Shown here in pieces: positions 1 to 9,046 of a DNA stretch of 56,690 bases. Source of the DNA: Blastopirellula sp. (GTDB taxonomy: Bacteria; Planctomycetota; Planctomycetia; Pirellulales; Pirellulaceae); assembly GCA_002733575.1 (NCBI GenBank), contig NVWB01000015.1, forward strand, positions 1 to 56,690, read 5' to 3'. Numbering within the stretch: position 1 is the first letter of the stretch; the number at the start of each line of letters is the position of its first letter. The notes beneath the pieces were generated by a model. That model saw nothing but the letters and a program-made list of their open reading frames with translations. It had not been told where the DNA came from and did no database searches. Position numbers and translations under genes: made by a program.

Positions 1-1
1 T

Positions 2-1618
2 GCCCGGCTAACTCGAAAAGACCAGTTCGCCAATATCCCCGGTCACGTCAAGTTCGCGAGCCATTTCCATGTGGAACATACTCTCGACTTCTTACGGCAA
101 AGTCAGGGTATTTCTTACACGGATATCGTTCCTTCCTCCGTGAAACAGCCACAAATCTGGAAGTACACATTGAAGCGTCCTTCCAATGATGATTGGACGA
201 ACCCGGGCTTCGATGATTCCGACTGGAAGTCGGGCCCTGGCGGGTTTGGGCGAAAGGGAACGAAAGGTCTGAAATTTGGCACGTCATGGGACAGTTCGGA
301 TATCTGGCTCCGGCGTACATTCACGTTAGACAAAAACCCACCCCTGGAAACGAGACTGATGCTTCAGCATGATGAAGATACCGAGGTCTACCTAAATGGC
401 ATCCTCGCGGCTTCCGTCACAGGGTTCAGTGCCGAGTATCGTTATCTGCCCATCAGTCTTGAGGCGATAAAAAAACTTCGCAAGGGCGCAAACGTGATCT
501 CGATTCACTGCCAAAATGATGGCGGCGGACAGGCCATTGATGCAGGGCTGGTCCTCATCGACAAATCTTCAGGCCGCATTCCGGCGGAACTACAGTCGCC
601 AGGATTCGTCGACGTGTTCAAACGAATGGGGATTGATATTGTTCATTTGGCGGAATTTCACAATGGCCGTACCCCGAAACTCAAAGCTCCGGAACGCCTG
701 AAGCAATTGGAAACACTGCACCAAGAGTGCCTGCGTCTGAGTGATGACAAATTTCTACTGCTGCCTGGAGAGGAACCGAACGTACACCTGGGCGGGCATT
801 GGATCAGCTTCTTTCCGAAGCCAGTTTACTGGGTTCTAAACCGACCGGAGGAAAAACCGTTTGTCACACAGCACCCGAAGCTAGGCCCTGTGTATCACGT
901 CGGTGGCGAGGCGGACGTACTGCGGTTGTTGCGAGCCGAAGGTGGGCTGGCGTGGACCGCCCATCCGCGAATCAAATCCTCGACAGGATTTCCCGATAGC
1001 TATCGCGACCGACTGTTTTATCAGTCTGAGCAATTCCTGGGTGCCGCCTGGAAAGCGATGCCGGCCGACTTGTCGCAGCCCCGACTGGGTTCTCGCGTGC
1101 TCGATCTATTGGATGACATGTCGAACTGGGGAACGCCCAAAGTCGTTCTCGGAGAAGTCGACGTTTTCAAGATCGCAGCGGATAATGAGCTTTACGCCCA
1201 CATGAACGTGAACTACTTGCGTCTAGACGAGGTGCCTAAGTTCGAAGACGGCTGGCAACCCGTCGTGGACGCGCTGCGTGGCGGGCAGTTCTTCGTCACC
1301 ACGGGCGAGGTGTTGATTCCTGAATTCACAGTGAACGGTCGAAAGTCGGGCGAGAGCGCAACTGTCGAGAAAGACCACAAAGCCGAAGTACGCCTCGATC
1401 TGAAATGGACGTTCCCGTTGGCATACGCCGATATTATTATGGGAGATGGTCAGAACATCAAACGACAAAGAGTCGACCTGTCTGCGACCGATTCTTTCGG
1501 AGAAATATCGCTCAAGGTCGACGTTGACGTGAGCGGCCAACACTGGATGCGCGTGGAAGTTTGGGATATCGCGACCAACGGCGCATTCACACAGCCGGTC
1601 TACCTGCGCAAACGCTGA
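2..1618 (+). CDS. PHP-like (CehA/McbA-type) metallohydrolase with beta-sandwich insert, 5' partial
   Basis: The reading frame is open from the first bases of the window, so the true start lies upstream; 538 residues are visible. The first visible residues (FASHFHVEH) and later HLAEFHNG (about 215), LPGEEPNVHLGGH (about 255) and WTAHPR (about 315) look like the His/Asp/Glu metal-binding motifs of the polymerase/histidinol-phosphatase fold. A roughly 150-residue galactose-binding-like beta-sandwich with WxxPxFDDSDWKSGPGGFG and RRTF motifs is inserted after the first motif. Such proteins are usually secreted planctomycete hydrolases of unknown substrate. No downstream partner is visible; the gene is followed at once by an integrase remnant. 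Family assignment is by motif recognition only; the exact reaction is unknown. Confidence 0.75.
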   Translation, partial: ARLTRKDQFANIPGHVKFASHFHVEHTLDFLRQSQGISYTDIVPSSVKQPQIWKYTLKRPSNDDWTNPGFDDSDWKSGPGGFGRKGTKGLKFGTSWDSSDIWLRRTFTLDKNPPLETRLMLQHDEDTEVYLNGILAASVTGFSAEYRYLPISLEAIKKLRKGANVISIHCQNDGGGQAIDAGLVLIDKSSGRIPAELQSPGFVDVFKRMGIDIVHLAEFHNGRTPKLKAPERLKQLETLHQECLRLSDDKFLLLPGEEPNVHLGGHWISFFPKPVYWVLNRPEEKPFVTQHPKLGPVYHVGGEADVLRLLRAEGGLAWTAHPRIKSSTGFPDSYRDRLFYQSEQFLGAAWKAMPADLSQPRLGSRVLDLLDDMSNWGTPKVVLGEVDVFKIAADNELYAHMNVNYLRLDEVPKFEDGWQPVVDALRGGQFFVTTGEVLIPEFTVNGRKSGESATVEKDHKAEVRLDLKWTFPLAYADIIMGDGQNIKRQRVDLSATDSFGEISLKVDVDVSGQHWMRVEVWDIATNGAFTQPVYLRKR

Positions 1619-1621
1619 TTC

Positions 1622-1745
1622 GCTTTTCAGGCAATCCTGTGACAGGCCAAACTGGGGAATCGAGTCCCCAATACCCGCTGCATGTGGTAGCGGATTGGTT
1701 GGGGAACACACCTCAGATTGCTCATACATTAACACGGACTTCTAT
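1622..1745 (+). pseudogene. Decayed tyrosine integrase C-terminal fragment (copy 1)
   Basis: The segment encodes YPLHVVADWLGNTPQIA, the typical C-terminal stretch of planctomycete tyrosine recombinases (W-x-GN-T box before the nucleophile). Upstream, another frame gives RQSCDR followed by a shifted continuation, consistent with a frameshifted NLRQSCETELA block. The catalytic H-Y-L-Q segment is absent after the homology. A second, better preserved copy lies at 5664-5860 in the same orientation. It is too short to be functional. Confidence 0.6.
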
Positions 1746-1771
1746 CAAAGCATGTTTACCAACATAGAATT

Positions 1772-3889
1772 TTACTCTCGGGGAGTGTCGATGAATTCCC
1801 CTTTGTTATCGAGGTAGCCCCAACGATTTCCTTTCTTAAAGTACTCACGGCCGGGGTCGTACTTGATGTGACGGATAGGCATGCCTTGATCATAATGCCA
1901 AGTCTCGCGAGGAACGTCGCGGGCCTCGCCTTTGGGGTCCGGAAGGAATCGGGTTTGTTCAATAACGGAGCCCGACTTATCGAAAGTCTCGCGGCTCACA
2001 AGGTGGTCGTCGGGCCTGTAGTACTCGCGAGTAGCTATTAGGCCGTTGTTGTAATGGATGCGGCGAGTTGCTTTGCCCGTGGCGTTCAGGTCATGGCGGC
2101 GCGTGAGAACGCCATCTGCATACCATTCCCTACGGATTACCCCGTCATGCAGGTGAATGGTTTCGAGAACCCCATCGCGTTCTCGCGTGCTCGTCCAGGA
2201 AAAATCGGAAGGTGTGCTGCTTAGTATGGCCAGCTTGCCGACAGGTAGCTTGATCGGCAGAGAGGGTTCGCTTTCAAGTCCCGAGTGCTCGACCGCGATA
2301 GCACGCCATACGCCGGATTGCTCCAAGGTGAACGAGGCGCCGGGGGCGAGAGGTTTTTTGGTGATGCGCTTATCACCTAATAAAAGATGGTAACCCAAAG
2401 TTTCGCGGTGATTTTCGCCGGGAATAAGTTCAATGGAATCACCCTTCATGCGGAAGTGAGGACGATCAGGTCGACGGACGACGGCGAGATGCATGTCTGT
2501 CATGCGCTGTCTCATAAGAGGAGAAGCGGGGTCGTTAATCGCCTTGGCGAGCCCGGTATGAGGTTCTTCAAGGGAGTGAAATTGCTTATCGGTAAGACAG
2601 CGGGCTTGGAAGGAAGTGACAATTCTGCCTTGACTGAGATTAGCGCCTTCGGTGTTGTACACATTGCGAATCAAGCCGTCAAATCGGGTGGGGGTTTTGC
2701 TTTCGTATCGTATCACTTCTCGTTTTACGACAATTTCACCCTGGTCAGGGAAACCTTCCGTGGACGCGACTTCGAGGCTGTCACTTCGCACATCGGTGAT
2801 ACGAGTGACTGGACCGGTATCCAGTGGGTAGTTTGAGACAAAACCGATCTTGGTGCCATCGGGGCTGCCTTTGGGATCTGCGTCGTAAATTTCGGAGCCG
2901 TCAACGACGTTGGCGGGAAAGCAGAGTAGGGAGAGCGGGTCAACAGTTTCCCAGCCATCACCGGACCGAAGGTCAGCGATGACGGAATCACCACAAGCCC
3001 AGCGACCGCTTGCACCGCAAGGGCTCACATCCCCCATCCACTCCCAGGCAAGAATGTGGACGCTGGATGGGAAGGGCTCATTCCACTTGCGGCCACGGAA
3101 GAGCCCATCGCCGAGCATAAAATACTCGCCACTGCCGAGCCAGGACATATGGCATTTCTGAAGTGTAGGGACACCGATCCGCCGGTTACTACCGTCGAGA
3201 TCGTAGAACGCTCGAGTAGCGGCGAAGGGATCGGTGTTGGGCTTCTGACGCGTAAAAAAAAGAGGGTGACGGGGGTTGGGGAGCAGATGGATGCCGCTGA
3301 CTTCAGGAAGAAATTCCATTTGACCATCCGGTAAGGAGATGCGGACAGTTCTATACTGGGGATCAGCGCTACGATCACGTTGTAAGCCGAAGATCCAGCG
3401 GTCATTCGCATCGGTTTCGCCTAGCACCTCGGCGCCGAGATGTGGGACGAGAACTTTCGTATTGCCGGTGTCGGCATCATGGAACATGTTCTCGACTCCC
3501 CGGTCGCCGCCCTTCGACTTGTCTGGGTTTTAGGTGGAGTAGATTAGCCAATTATTTTGCTTTGCCCAGCGTGGGTTAAATCCGGAACCCACTACGCGTT
3601 CTTTATCCTTGTGAAGGTCGAAGATGCGGACGGTGGCGGTGTCATTATCTCCAGTTGGATAATGGGCGTAACAGACGAATCGGCCATCGGCGGAGAAACA
3701 CTGTGTGTTGTAGCGATTGGCCCAGTCGCGGATATGAGGGTCGTGCGTGAGACGCCAGACACCAAAATTATTGCCCGGGGCGGAAAAAACGACCTTCTGT
3801 GCCTGGACTGATGAAGAGAAAGTGAGTGCCAGGAAAATTAAACAGAAATGAATCTCGATACAGCAATTGCGTAAACTGCTCTTCTTCAT
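1772..3889 (-). pseudogene. Secreted beta-propeller (TolB/WD40-like) protein with MORN-like C-terminus, interrupted by in-frame TAA
   Basis: Two adjacent reading frames in the same phase form one 706-codon gene, broken only by a TAA at 3530-3532 after NNWLIYST. Translation across the stop continues smoothly (NPDKSKGGDRGVENMFHDAD). The start chosen is ATG at 3889, which gives a signal peptide (MKKSSLRN, hydrophobic core, VQA cleavage site). Residues 30-300 have propeller-like repeats (SADGRFVCYAHYP, GSPDGTKIGFVSN). The last 120 residues have YwqK/MORN-like repeats (REWYADGVLTRRHDL, TREYYRP). Either a recent nonsense mutation or a sequencing error; the 571-codon 3' part on its own would lack the signal peptide. 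It sits between the two integrase remnants. Confidence 0.7.
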
Positions 3890-4111
3890 CAAGCTTAGTT
3901 TACATCTTTCTCTAGTGTGAATCATGATGAACCCGATATATCCCATAGGACTTCCGCTCGACTACTTCACCGAGCATTTGAGTATTCATTGTACCACCCA
4001 CGGTTTTCCTATCCAAATAGAATCAGTCTCAAGCGAAACCCAAATCGACGAATCATTAGCGGTTTTAGTCATCCGATTCCACCTATGTGCGTGTCTTAAA
4101 CAGGCATTTGC

Positions 4112-4480
4112 ACAGCGGTAGCGCCGCTGTCTCTCCAATTGTTTAATTGCAGGTGCTTCAAGTATGTCATATCGGCGCGGCCCTCGGTTTGATCGCCGCG
4201 AAACGCCCTATCCGATCAAGGATCATCCGATACAGCCGACGCAGGGTGGCAGCGTAACGATAGTCGGCCATCCCGCGTCGGCTGTACCGAGTGAGTGGGC
4301 ACAAAAGCCCAATTCATTCCCATTTGATAGCAAAGCTTTAGGCGTTGCTATTACGAGTTCTCCATATTTTTTATTGATCTTTCCGAAACCCAATTTCTAA
4401 CTTGGGGTTAAATCTCTTGGATTGGGAAGATCGATGTTTATCGATCAAAGGAAGCTGCAAGCGATTGCAGCTTCCTTTTC
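4112..4480 (+). ncRNA. Candidate structured RNA (stacked hairpins ending in an orphan terminator)
   Basis: No recognisable gene occupies 3890-4561. Instead there are successive inverted repeats: 4112-4118/4124-4130, a perfect 12-bp stem 4231-4242/4275-4286 that extends inward after one mismatch, 4389-4393/4402-4406, a 7-bp stem 4429-4435/4440-4446, and a 13-bp stem 4448-4460/4465-4477 closed by a GCGA loop. The alternative is a 78-codon Arg/Pro-rich reading frame at 4164-4400 with no recognised family. The RNA interpretation is inference; the hairpins are seen directly. Confidence 0.35.
4448..4480 (+). terminator. Strong intrinsic terminator-like hairpin, no gene directly upstream
   Basis: A perfect 13-bp stem (AAGGAAGCTGCAA / TTGCAGCTTCCTT) with a GCGA tetraloop, followed by a T-rich tail. 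No plus-strand gene ends within 2.8 kb upstream, and no minus-strand gene ends just to its left, so it belongs to an unannotated transcript or is a relic. Confidence 0.65.
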
Positions 4481-4561
4481 TTCCACTCACACCCTGTGCT
4501 AACCCAGTTGTATGCGTCAAGCATTCACTCCAAACTAGTATCTATTAAAGAATTATGTGAG

Positions 4562-4639
4562 ATGAAATTATTAAAAGCAACTTTACTCGCCATTCCAGTA
4601 TTCATGTTAATTGTTGCTGCAACGATGGCAAAAAGATGA
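4562..4639 (+). CDS. Possible 25-residue hydrophobic micro-peptide or signal-peptide relic
   Basis: ATG at 4562 opens a 25-codon frame with a KLLK n-region and a hydrophobic core (LLAIPVFMLIVAATMA), ending AKR-stop, 92 bases before the dioxygenase. It looks like an isolated export signal. It could be a leader peptide, a short membrane peptide or the relic of a lost secreted protein. No clear Shine-Dalgarno site precedes it. Confidence 0.25.
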   Translation: MKLLKATLLAIPVFMLIVAATMAKR

Positions 4640-4731
4640 ACAAAAATCGTACTTTAATTCTCAAATTAGAAACAACATAGTAATTATTCTACTTATACAC
4701 TTCCACATCAATCACTCACAGAGGAAATGCA

Positions 4732-5442
4732 ATGTTTAATCGACGACAGATGATCCAGCAGTCTGCATTCATGGCTGCCGCGATGACTACGCCCGGTTTG
4801 TTCGCAGAAGAGTTGATGAAGACTGCTCGTCAGACTGAAGGACCGTTCTATCCGAACAAGCTTCCACTCGACACGGACAACGATCTGCTGATCATTAATG
4901 ATCAACTTACGCCAGCCGTTGGAACTATCGTCCATTTGACGGGACGCGTTCGAAATCTGTCCGGCGAGCCAATTCGCAATGCGATTGTTGAAATCTGGCA
5001 GACGGACAACAACGGTGTTTATATTCACACGGAAGCTCGTGACAAAGATAAACAGGACACCAATTTCCAGGGCTTCGGCCGCTTTCTAACAAACCGCAAG
5101 GGCGAGTACTATTTCCGCACGCTCAAGCCAGTGCACTACGGACCGCGGACGTCTCATATTCACCTGGCGGTGAAGCAGGGTTCGAAGCGATTGCTGACGA
5201 CTCAGATTTACACCAAAGGCGACCCTAAAAATGCCCGCGACCGTATTCTGCAATCCATCGAGGATGTGAAGTCTCGCAATCTGCTCATCGTTGATTACAA
5301 GCCACTTCCCCATACGAAGACTGGCGAACTAGCGGCACATTTCGATGTGATCGTCGGAGTGACTCCTGAAGATCGGGATGACGATGAGGGACGCATTCTC
5401 CCCAGTCAGAGGACAAATCGTCGACCACGACAGGGAAGCTGA
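4732..5442 (+). CDS. Intradiol ring-cleavage dioxygenase-like protein, exported
   Basis: A 236-residue protein of the catechol/protocatechuate 3,4-dioxygenase fold. N-terminus NRRQMIQQSAFMAAAMTTPGLFA resembles a Tat/Sec export signal. The conserved core includes TEGPFYP (about 34), GRVRNLSGEPIRNAIVEIWQTD with NNGVYIH (about 75-100), and YYFRTLKPVHYGPRTSHIH (about 123), containing the Tyr and His residues expected to bind non-haem Fe(III). Secreted members are known to open hydroxylated aromatic rings; the exact substrate is unknown. The start is supported by a GAGG site seven bases before ATG. It stands alone, with no aromatic-degradation neighbours. Confidence 0.85.
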   Translation: MFNRRQMIQQSAFMAAAMTTPGLFAEELMKTARQTEGPFYPNKLPLDTDNDLLIINDQLTPAVGTIVHLTGRVRNLSGEPIRNAIVEIWQTDNNGVYIHTEARDKDKQDTNFQGFGRFLTNRKGEYYFRTLKPVHYGPRTSHIHLAVKQGSKRLLTTQIYTKGDPKNARDRILQSIEDVKSRNLLIVDYKPLPHTKTGELAAHFDVIVGVTPEDRDDDEGRILPSQRTNRRPRQGS

Positions 5443-5663
5443 TTGCTGGCCGTCGTGAAAGATTTGCAGAGACGGTGACACAGCGCACGCTCCTATATCC
5501 GTTTTTCGAGATACGCTTATTGCACTATTAGATTTTTCCGGTGCTGCGTTAGTTCTTTTTTTAAGCGGCTAACCTCATGGTATATTAGCCCGGCGATCTT
5601 CGGCATAAACATCCTTCCACTAGTTTAGTTGCAATCACGTCGCGAACAATCAGAAATTCATGG

Positions 5664-5860
5664 TTTAAACTGTCATGATCTTTGGCCAAGGCTCTTTCGC
5701 AACCTGAGAAGCTCAAGCGAAACAGAACTAGCTCAGGAGTACCCGCTGCATGTTGTTGCGGATTGGTCGGGTAATACACCCCAGATTGCATTGAAGCATA
5801 ATCTACAAACTACAGACTTGGATTTCGAGCGTGCTAGTGGGGAAAGCGGTGAAGCGCCCA
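5664..5860 (+). pseudogene. Decayed tyrosine integrase C-terminal fragment (copy 2)
   Basis: The frame encodes WPRLFRNLRSSSETELAQ, then YPLHVVADWSGNTPQIA and LKHNLQTTDLDFERA, the end of a planctomycete tyrosine recombinase. In intact relatives the first part reads HNLR (HxxR box) and the later part HYLQ, with the nucleophilic Tyr; here these are RNLR and HNLQ, so two catalytic positions look lost. Nothing resembling the rest of the enzyme lies upstream. It ends about 90 bases from the 3' end of tRNA-Ala, a typical position for an integrated element. Confidence 0.7.
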
Positions 5861-5875
5861 GCTACAAGAAACAAC

Positions 5876-5902
5876 AAAAGGCCCTAGATTCTAGGGCCTT
5901 TT
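5876..5902 (-). terminator. Terminator-like hairpin downstream of tRNA-Ala
   Basis: A perfect 12-bp stem (AAAAGGCCCTAG / CTAGGGCCTTTT) with a three-base loop. Read on the minus strand it lies 45 bases after the tRNA and is followed by a T-rich tract, so it probably terminates the tRNA transcript. It is nearly symmetrical and may act in both directions. Confidence 0.75.
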
Positions 5903-5946
5903 GCGATTTGGTGCGAGTCAGCACTACTCAGTGCTAAATCATGAAG

Positions 5947-6019
5947 TGGAGGATACAGGGTTCGAACCTGCGACCTTTTGGCTGCCAGCCAAATGCTCTC
6001 CCAACTGAGCTAATCCCCC
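5947..6019 (-). tRNA. tRNA-Ala (anticodon GGC)
   Basis: A full cloverleaf folds on the minus strand: acceptor GGGGGAT / ATCCTCC with the G3:U70 pair that identifies alanine tRNAs, D arm GCTC-AGTTGGGA-GAGC, anticodon arm TTTGG-CTGGCAG-CCAAA with anticodon GGC, T arm with TTCGAAC, and discriminator A. The 3' CCA is not encoded. The integrase relic next to its 3' end suggests it once served as an attachment site. Confidence 0.95.
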
Positions 6020-6269
6020 GGCTTTTATACTTTTGAGATGATATAGTTTGGGTTTGAGTTTATAATAAACTCATTTTTTGGGTACTTGTACCTCTCACCT
6101 CTGGTGACAAATCCTCAAAGACGTAAAAATATCAGCAGTTATCTCTTGTGTCAAGGACACCGCAGGGGTGGTTGGGTTCGGGTTTTCTTCGCAACTGGGC
6201 CAATCTGTGATTATTCTAGAGAGATAACTGCATTCTGCTACCTAATTCCATCATCTACTGAGAGTTCCC

Positions 6270-7292
6270 GTGAAAAAAGTTGGTTTCGGACTATTAAAAT
6301 TCCTCATTCCGGCACTGATCTTTGCATATCTTCTCTGGGATTTGTGGGCCAATCAGCAGGAAACATTGACCTTACTGCGAGATCAAAACAAAAACTGGCT
6401 GTTATTACTGGTTGCATTTTTGTTTGCGATCAGTGCTTTACAGCTAACCTTTGTTCGCTGGTACTTATTGGTGATGACTATTGGAATACCTTTTCGATTG
6501 ATCGATGCCTTTCGGCTCGGTTTTTTAGGCTACCTGTTTAATTTTGTCGGACCAGGCGGCGTAGGCGGAGATTTATTCAAGGCCATCTTCTTGGCCCGAG
6601 AACATCCGCAACGGAAAGCCGAAGCGGTGGCCACGGTCATTGTTGACCGCATGATAGGGCTGTACGCGCTCTTGATCGTCACTTCAGTTGCCACGCTATG
6701 GTTGGATATGTCTGAAACGAACGCAACCGTCAAAACGATCTGCTATCTTTGTTATTCGTTGACTGCTGTCGGTGGAATTGGATTGGCGGTTGTTTTGCTG
6801 CCAGGTTTTACCAGTGGTAGTGTTTCTGAAATGCTCAGCAGCTTGCCGAAAGTGGGTCACGCTTTGGGACGAACGATTTCGGCGATTAGATTGTATCGTC
6901 GTCGACCTGGTGTGTTGGTTACGATTTCCGTGATGAGCCTTTTGGTGCATACATTTTTCGCCACCTCGCTCTATTTAATTTCGGTGGCGTTGTTCGATTC
7001 GGTGCCAACCTTTGCAGAAAATGTAGTGATCGTGCCGCTATCGATGCTGACTGCCGCTGTTCCTATTTCTCCAGGTGGGTTAGGCACACTAGAAATTGCC
7101 TTTGATCAACTTAGCATCTGGATACCTGCGGAAACCCCGCCGGTAGGTCAAGCGAAGATCATTGCGTTGGTGTTTCGTGTGATGACCTTAATGATGGCCG
7201 GGATCGGCGTGATTTTCTATTGTGTCAATCGCAAAGAAGTCAGCACCGTGCTGCACGATGCCGAGGTCAGCCAAGAAGAAGACGAAGATTGA
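6270..7292 (+). CDS. Flippase-like membrane protein (lysylphosphatidylglycerol synthase TM / UPF0104 family)
   Basis: A 340-residue integral membrane protein with about eight hydrophobic segments. The family signature FVGPGGVGGDLFKAIFLAREHP near residue 93, followed by VIVDRMIGLYALL, is characteristic of the AglD/YbhN-like family, implicated in moving or modifying lipid-linked molecules at the inner membrane. GGLGTLEIAF near 270 is the second conserved loop. The start is GTG (GTG AAA AAA GTT); no better in-frame ATG is available upstream. It converges on the TPR gene across a shared terminator. The transported substrate cannot be told from sequence. Confidence 0.85.
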   Translation: MKKVGFGLLKFLIPALIFAYLLWDLWANQQETLTLLRDQNKNWLLLLVAFLFAISALQLTFVRWYLLVMTIGIPFRLIDAFRLGFLGYLFNFVGPGGVGGDLFKAIFLAREHPQRKAEAVATVIVDRMIGLYALLIVTSVATLWLDMSETNATVKTICYLCYSLTAVGGIGLAVVLLPGFTSGSVSEMLSSLPKVGHALGRTISAIRLYRRRPGVLVTISVMSLLVHTFFATSLYLISVALFDSVPTFAENVVIVPLSMLTAAVPISPGGLGTLEIAFDQLSIWIPAETPPVGQAKIIALVFRVMTLMMAGIGVIFYCVNRKEVSTVLHDAEVSQEEDED

Positions 7293-7306
7293 AGCACTAG
7301 AACAAA

Positions 7307-7334
7307 GAAGCCCAGGCGGGCAAGCCTGGGCTTC
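7307..7334. terminator. Bidirectional terminator between convergent genes
   Basis: An 11-bp perfect stem (GAAGCCCAGGC / GCCTGGGCTTC) lies between the end of the flippase-like gene and the end of the TPR gene. On the minus strand it is followed by TTTGTTCT, and on the plus strand it is 15 bases past the stop. Confidence 0.75.
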
Positions 7335-7378
7335 CAAGTGAGGAACAGAGAGTAAAGAGGCCGACCTCGTCTTTCCTG

Positions 7379-8389
7379 TTATGGGCTATCTGGTTGAAAC
7401 GACTGACGAACGTTCTCTATGATTTTACCAAGTGGTGTGATCATCCCTGCTCCAGAAGACATCGCTTTGGCATGTACTCTAGCAGCATTGAGATAGTCGC
7501 CTTGCTCTTCGTACATTCCCCCGAGCTTCATGTAGTTTTCTCCAACAGTTAGCTCCCTTGCCTTGGCGGCATCCAAATGTATCTCGGCCCGTTCAAGGCT
7601 GAGTCGATCCATCATTAGTCCACCTAGTTGGAAGTGCGTTTTGCCGATGAAATTTTGATTTCGAGTTACCGCCAAAAAGTCACCCACATTCGGTGCCATG
7701 ACGCGCTGAAGCTCAGACTGCCAGTCGACCAATGTCTGAGAGAGATCAAGTCGATCTTCCCCTTGGATTGCCATTTCCAATCGTTGGGCGGCCATCAGGT
7801 GATACATGTTTCGCGTGAGTGGCATGGTGAAAGTAGGGTCGGTGCTGACCAAACGGATACGATTGTCTATTCGTAGGTCATCGGGCCAGTTTTCACTACG
7901 TTGGGCTTGAAGTATATGTAATTGCCCGAAATAGTAGTGAACTAGCGAGTTATCGTCGTCGATCTTCTCGGCTTGTTCAAGTGACCAGACCATGCTTGCC
8001 AAGTTAAGCTGCCGCATGTGAATATCGGCCATGGCCAGGTAACGCCAGATTTCAGCATCTTGAGAAAGTTCGGCTTGTTGCCAATGGGCGAGTGCCTTGT
8101 CTAGTTCAAATGCTTCGTGAGAATTTAACGTATCCCAAAGGTGGACACTTGCCAAAAGAGACTTCGTGGGCGGCGAAGTGGCCAAATCGCTAGTCAGCAC
8201 AGCGGAGAGATCATTGATCAGCGGTTGAGCATTGCGATCAATTTGCTGTGAAAGTTTTCTTGGTCGATCTTCAGGATCAGCACCTGATACGGTGTTGATT
8301 GCCCAGACCGTGGTTGCCCCAGCTATGGCAAAGATGATCATCCATTTAAGGAACTCCTGTACGTGCTGTACGTTGGTTTTTGCAAACAT
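7379..8389 (-). CDS. Membrane-anchored TPR-like protein
   Basis: A 336-residue protein with one N-terminal hydrophobic segment (MIIFAIAGATTVWAINTV, residues 18-35), so probably anchored in the inner membrane with the rest outside. Residues 85-330 are helical with TPR-like spacing (ALAHWQQAELSQDAEIWRYL, GDYLNAARVHAKAM). The start is supported by a strong GGAGGTG site at 8393-8399. TPR proteins act as protein-protein scaffolds; no specific partner is indicated. The roughly 280 bases upstream hold only short palindromes, such as TTAACCCGTAAGGGTTTAA around 8500. Confidence 0.75.
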   Translation of the reverse strand: MFAKTNVQHVQEFLKWMIIFAIAGATTVWAINTVSGADPEDRPRKLSQQIDRNAQPLINDLSAVLTSDLATSPPTKSLLASVHLWDTLNSHEAFELDKALAHWQQAELSQDAEIWRYLAMADIHMRQLNLASMVWSLEQAEKIDDDNSLVHYYFGQLHILQAQRSENWPDDLRIDNRIRLVSTDPTFTMPLTRNMYHLMAAQRLEMAIQGEDRLDLSQTLVDWQSELQRVMAPNVGDFLAVTRNQNFIGKTHFQLGGLMMDRLSLERAEIHLDAAKARELTVGENYMKLGGMYEEQGDYLNAARVHAKAMSSGAGMITPLGKIIENVRQSFQPDSP

Positions 8390-8605
8390 GATGCACCTCC
8401 GATTCTCCTTGGTTAAACCTTGTGTTGTCCATTACTATTTAGCTGCAATCGCCGTGCCAAACACGTACAACCTGGCCGGTCCCCCCTCGCTGGGATTAAA
8501 CCCTTACGGGTTAAAGAAGATAGGAGGTTTCTACTCTCGGCATTGCCTTATACTGTGCAAGACGTCATGTGACATCCTTGCACGAATTGTATCCTTTTAG
8601 CGCAT

Positions 8606-8645
8606 AAAAGAAGCGCGAATTCTCGGAAGAAATTCACGCTTTCGC
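8606..8645 (-). terminator. Terminator of the small cytochrome c gene
   Basis: Read on the minus strand, AAGCGTGAATT pairs with AATTCGCGCTT (11 bp with one G-U) around a nine-base loop, followed by CTTTTATG. It begins 31 bases after the cytochrome stop codon. Confidence 0.65.
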
Positions 8646-8671
8646 TTCTTCGTTCAATAATACTTTGCGTA

Positions 8672-9046
8672 CTATTTATGTGAAGTATGACAAGCTTTGC
8701 AATTGGCCGCTTTGCCAAGTTTGGCGGCAGCCCCTTTTTTACCTTCGACGACTTCTTTCATCGCAGTAACCAGAGCACCCGTTTTCATCTTCCAACCGGC
8801 AGCATCGCCTTTGTGGGGTTTGTTTTTTGAAAGCGATTCGAGCATCGACAAAAATTCTTTTTGCTCTTTCTCGGTCGCTTTGCCTTTGGCCACTTTAGGA
8901 AGCAATGCTTTATCGCCCTTGAATCCTTTTTTCATGATCTCTTCCGTTTTGTGTTTCGAGCCTTCCCCTTTTTCGTGAGCCGAAAGGGATAATGCTCCAG
9001 CAGAAACAACAAGCAAAGCTGCTGCCATGACTAACATAGTTCTCAT
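8672..9046 (-). CDS. Small periplasmic c-type cytochrome (C-terminal CxxCH)
   Basis: A 124-residue protein starting at ATG 9046, preceded by GAGGA. The first 24 residues (MRTMLVMAAALLVVSAGALSLSA) form a signal peptide. The haem site CKACH is at the extreme C-terminus (CKACHTSHK), as in cytochrome c' and related four-helix-bundle cytochromes, and the Lys/Glu-rich helical body fits. A longer reading frame would add 24 residues before the signal peptide and is less likely. It probably carries electrons or binds small ligands in the periplasm; no oxidoreductase partner is adjacent. Confidence 0.8.
   Translation of the reverse strand: MRTMLVMAAALLVVSAGALSLSAHEKGEGSKHKTEEIMKKGFKGDKALLPKVAKGKATEKEQKEFLSMLESLSKNKPHKGDAAGWKMKTGALVTAMKEVVEGKKGAAAKLGKAANCKACHTSHK

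Noticed and set aside
3530..3532. The in-frame TAA as a recoded amino acid
   Set aside because: UAA is not a selenocysteine or pyrrolysine codon and no recoding element was seen; a mutation or read error is simpler.
3917..4121. Two overlapping 60-65-codon frames upstream of the hairpin stretch
   Set aside because: They overlap each other in different frames, lack ribosome sites and have no family resemblance.
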